A DNA stretch of 6,347 nucleotides, taken from contig JAFAHB010000315.1 in NCBI GenBank assembly GCA_019237435.1, positions 1-6,347 of the forward strand, written 5' to 3'. Position numbers and translations under genes: made by a program. The notes under the pieces are model-generated. The model had not been told where the DNA came from. It worked only from the letters and a program-made list of their open reading frames with translations, and ran no database searches. Numbering within the stretch: the stretch's first letter is position 1; each line of letters opens with the position of its first letter. Shown here piece by piece: positions 6,280-6,347 of this stretch. The DNA comes from Vulcanimicrobiota bacterium (GTDB lineage Bacteria; Vulcanimicrobiota; Vulcanimicrobiia; Vulcanimicrobiales; Vulcanimicrobiaceae).

Positions 6280-6347
6280 TCCGATGTGCTCCCAACGGCT
6301 TCCGAGGCCACGACGAGAGCCAGGGGGCTCACGGCACCCGTAAGGGC
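6280..6347. other. Window-edge sequence without a recognised feature
   Basis: Apart from the putative ribosome-binding site of the DUF4446 gene (6293-6289), I recognise nothing here. Two minus-strand frames are open to the edge, but 68 bases are too few to call a gene end. A promoter for the right-hand block, or an upstream operon gene, could lie just beyond. Confidence 0.4.

Overview
All recognisable genes lie on the minus strand, so the window reads biologically from right to left. Base composition is mostly around 60% GC by hand counts of sample lines. The protein genes use GTG, TTG or possibly CTG starts. The gene set (DUF4446, YggT, LepA, an ITPase, and a tRNA array ahead of trigger factor) is ordinary bacterial housekeeping. 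DUF4446 is commoner in Gram-positive-type and related lineages than in Proteobacteria. My guess is a high-GC non-proteobacterial bacterium, possibly a little-cultured phylum such as Eremiobacterota, Armatimonadota or Chloroflexota. I cannot place it firmly from this window.

Right block (about 6279 down to 2131): a tightly packed, operon-like series. It runs DUF4446 membrane-anchored protein, YggT-family membrane protein, lepA (EF4, back-translocating GTPase), rdgB (house-cleaning dITP/XTP pyrophosphatase) and a tandem-domain GNAT acetyltransferase. Gaps are 14 and 18 nt. lepA and rdgB overlap by 4 nt (GTGA), and the inferred GNAT start overlaps the rdgB stop. The likely links are translation quality, nucleotide-pool cleaning and the envelope, but shared function beyond co-transcription is inference.

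Middle block (2065 to 1631): a relatively AT-rich stretch carrying a broken HNH-endonuclease-like gene. It has an in-frame TAA at codon 35, and the usual first HNH histidine is Gln. Its frame closes on a TAG that lies inside the tRNA-Pro gene.

Left block (1640 down to 655): seven tRNA genes in transcription order Pro(UGG), Arg(UCU), His(GUG), Lys(UUU), Lys(CUU), Leu(UAG), Gly(GCC). Four encode their 3' CCA and three do not. Between Leu and Gly lies a 122-nt imperfect inverted repeat. As minus-strand RNA it folds on paper into a three-way junction with a tandem G-A internal loop. This is the least explained structure in the window.

Left end (562 to 1): the 5' part of tig (trigger factor), cut by the window edge. 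I see no CRISPR array, transposase gene, convincing Rho-independent terminator or convincing sigma-70 promoter.
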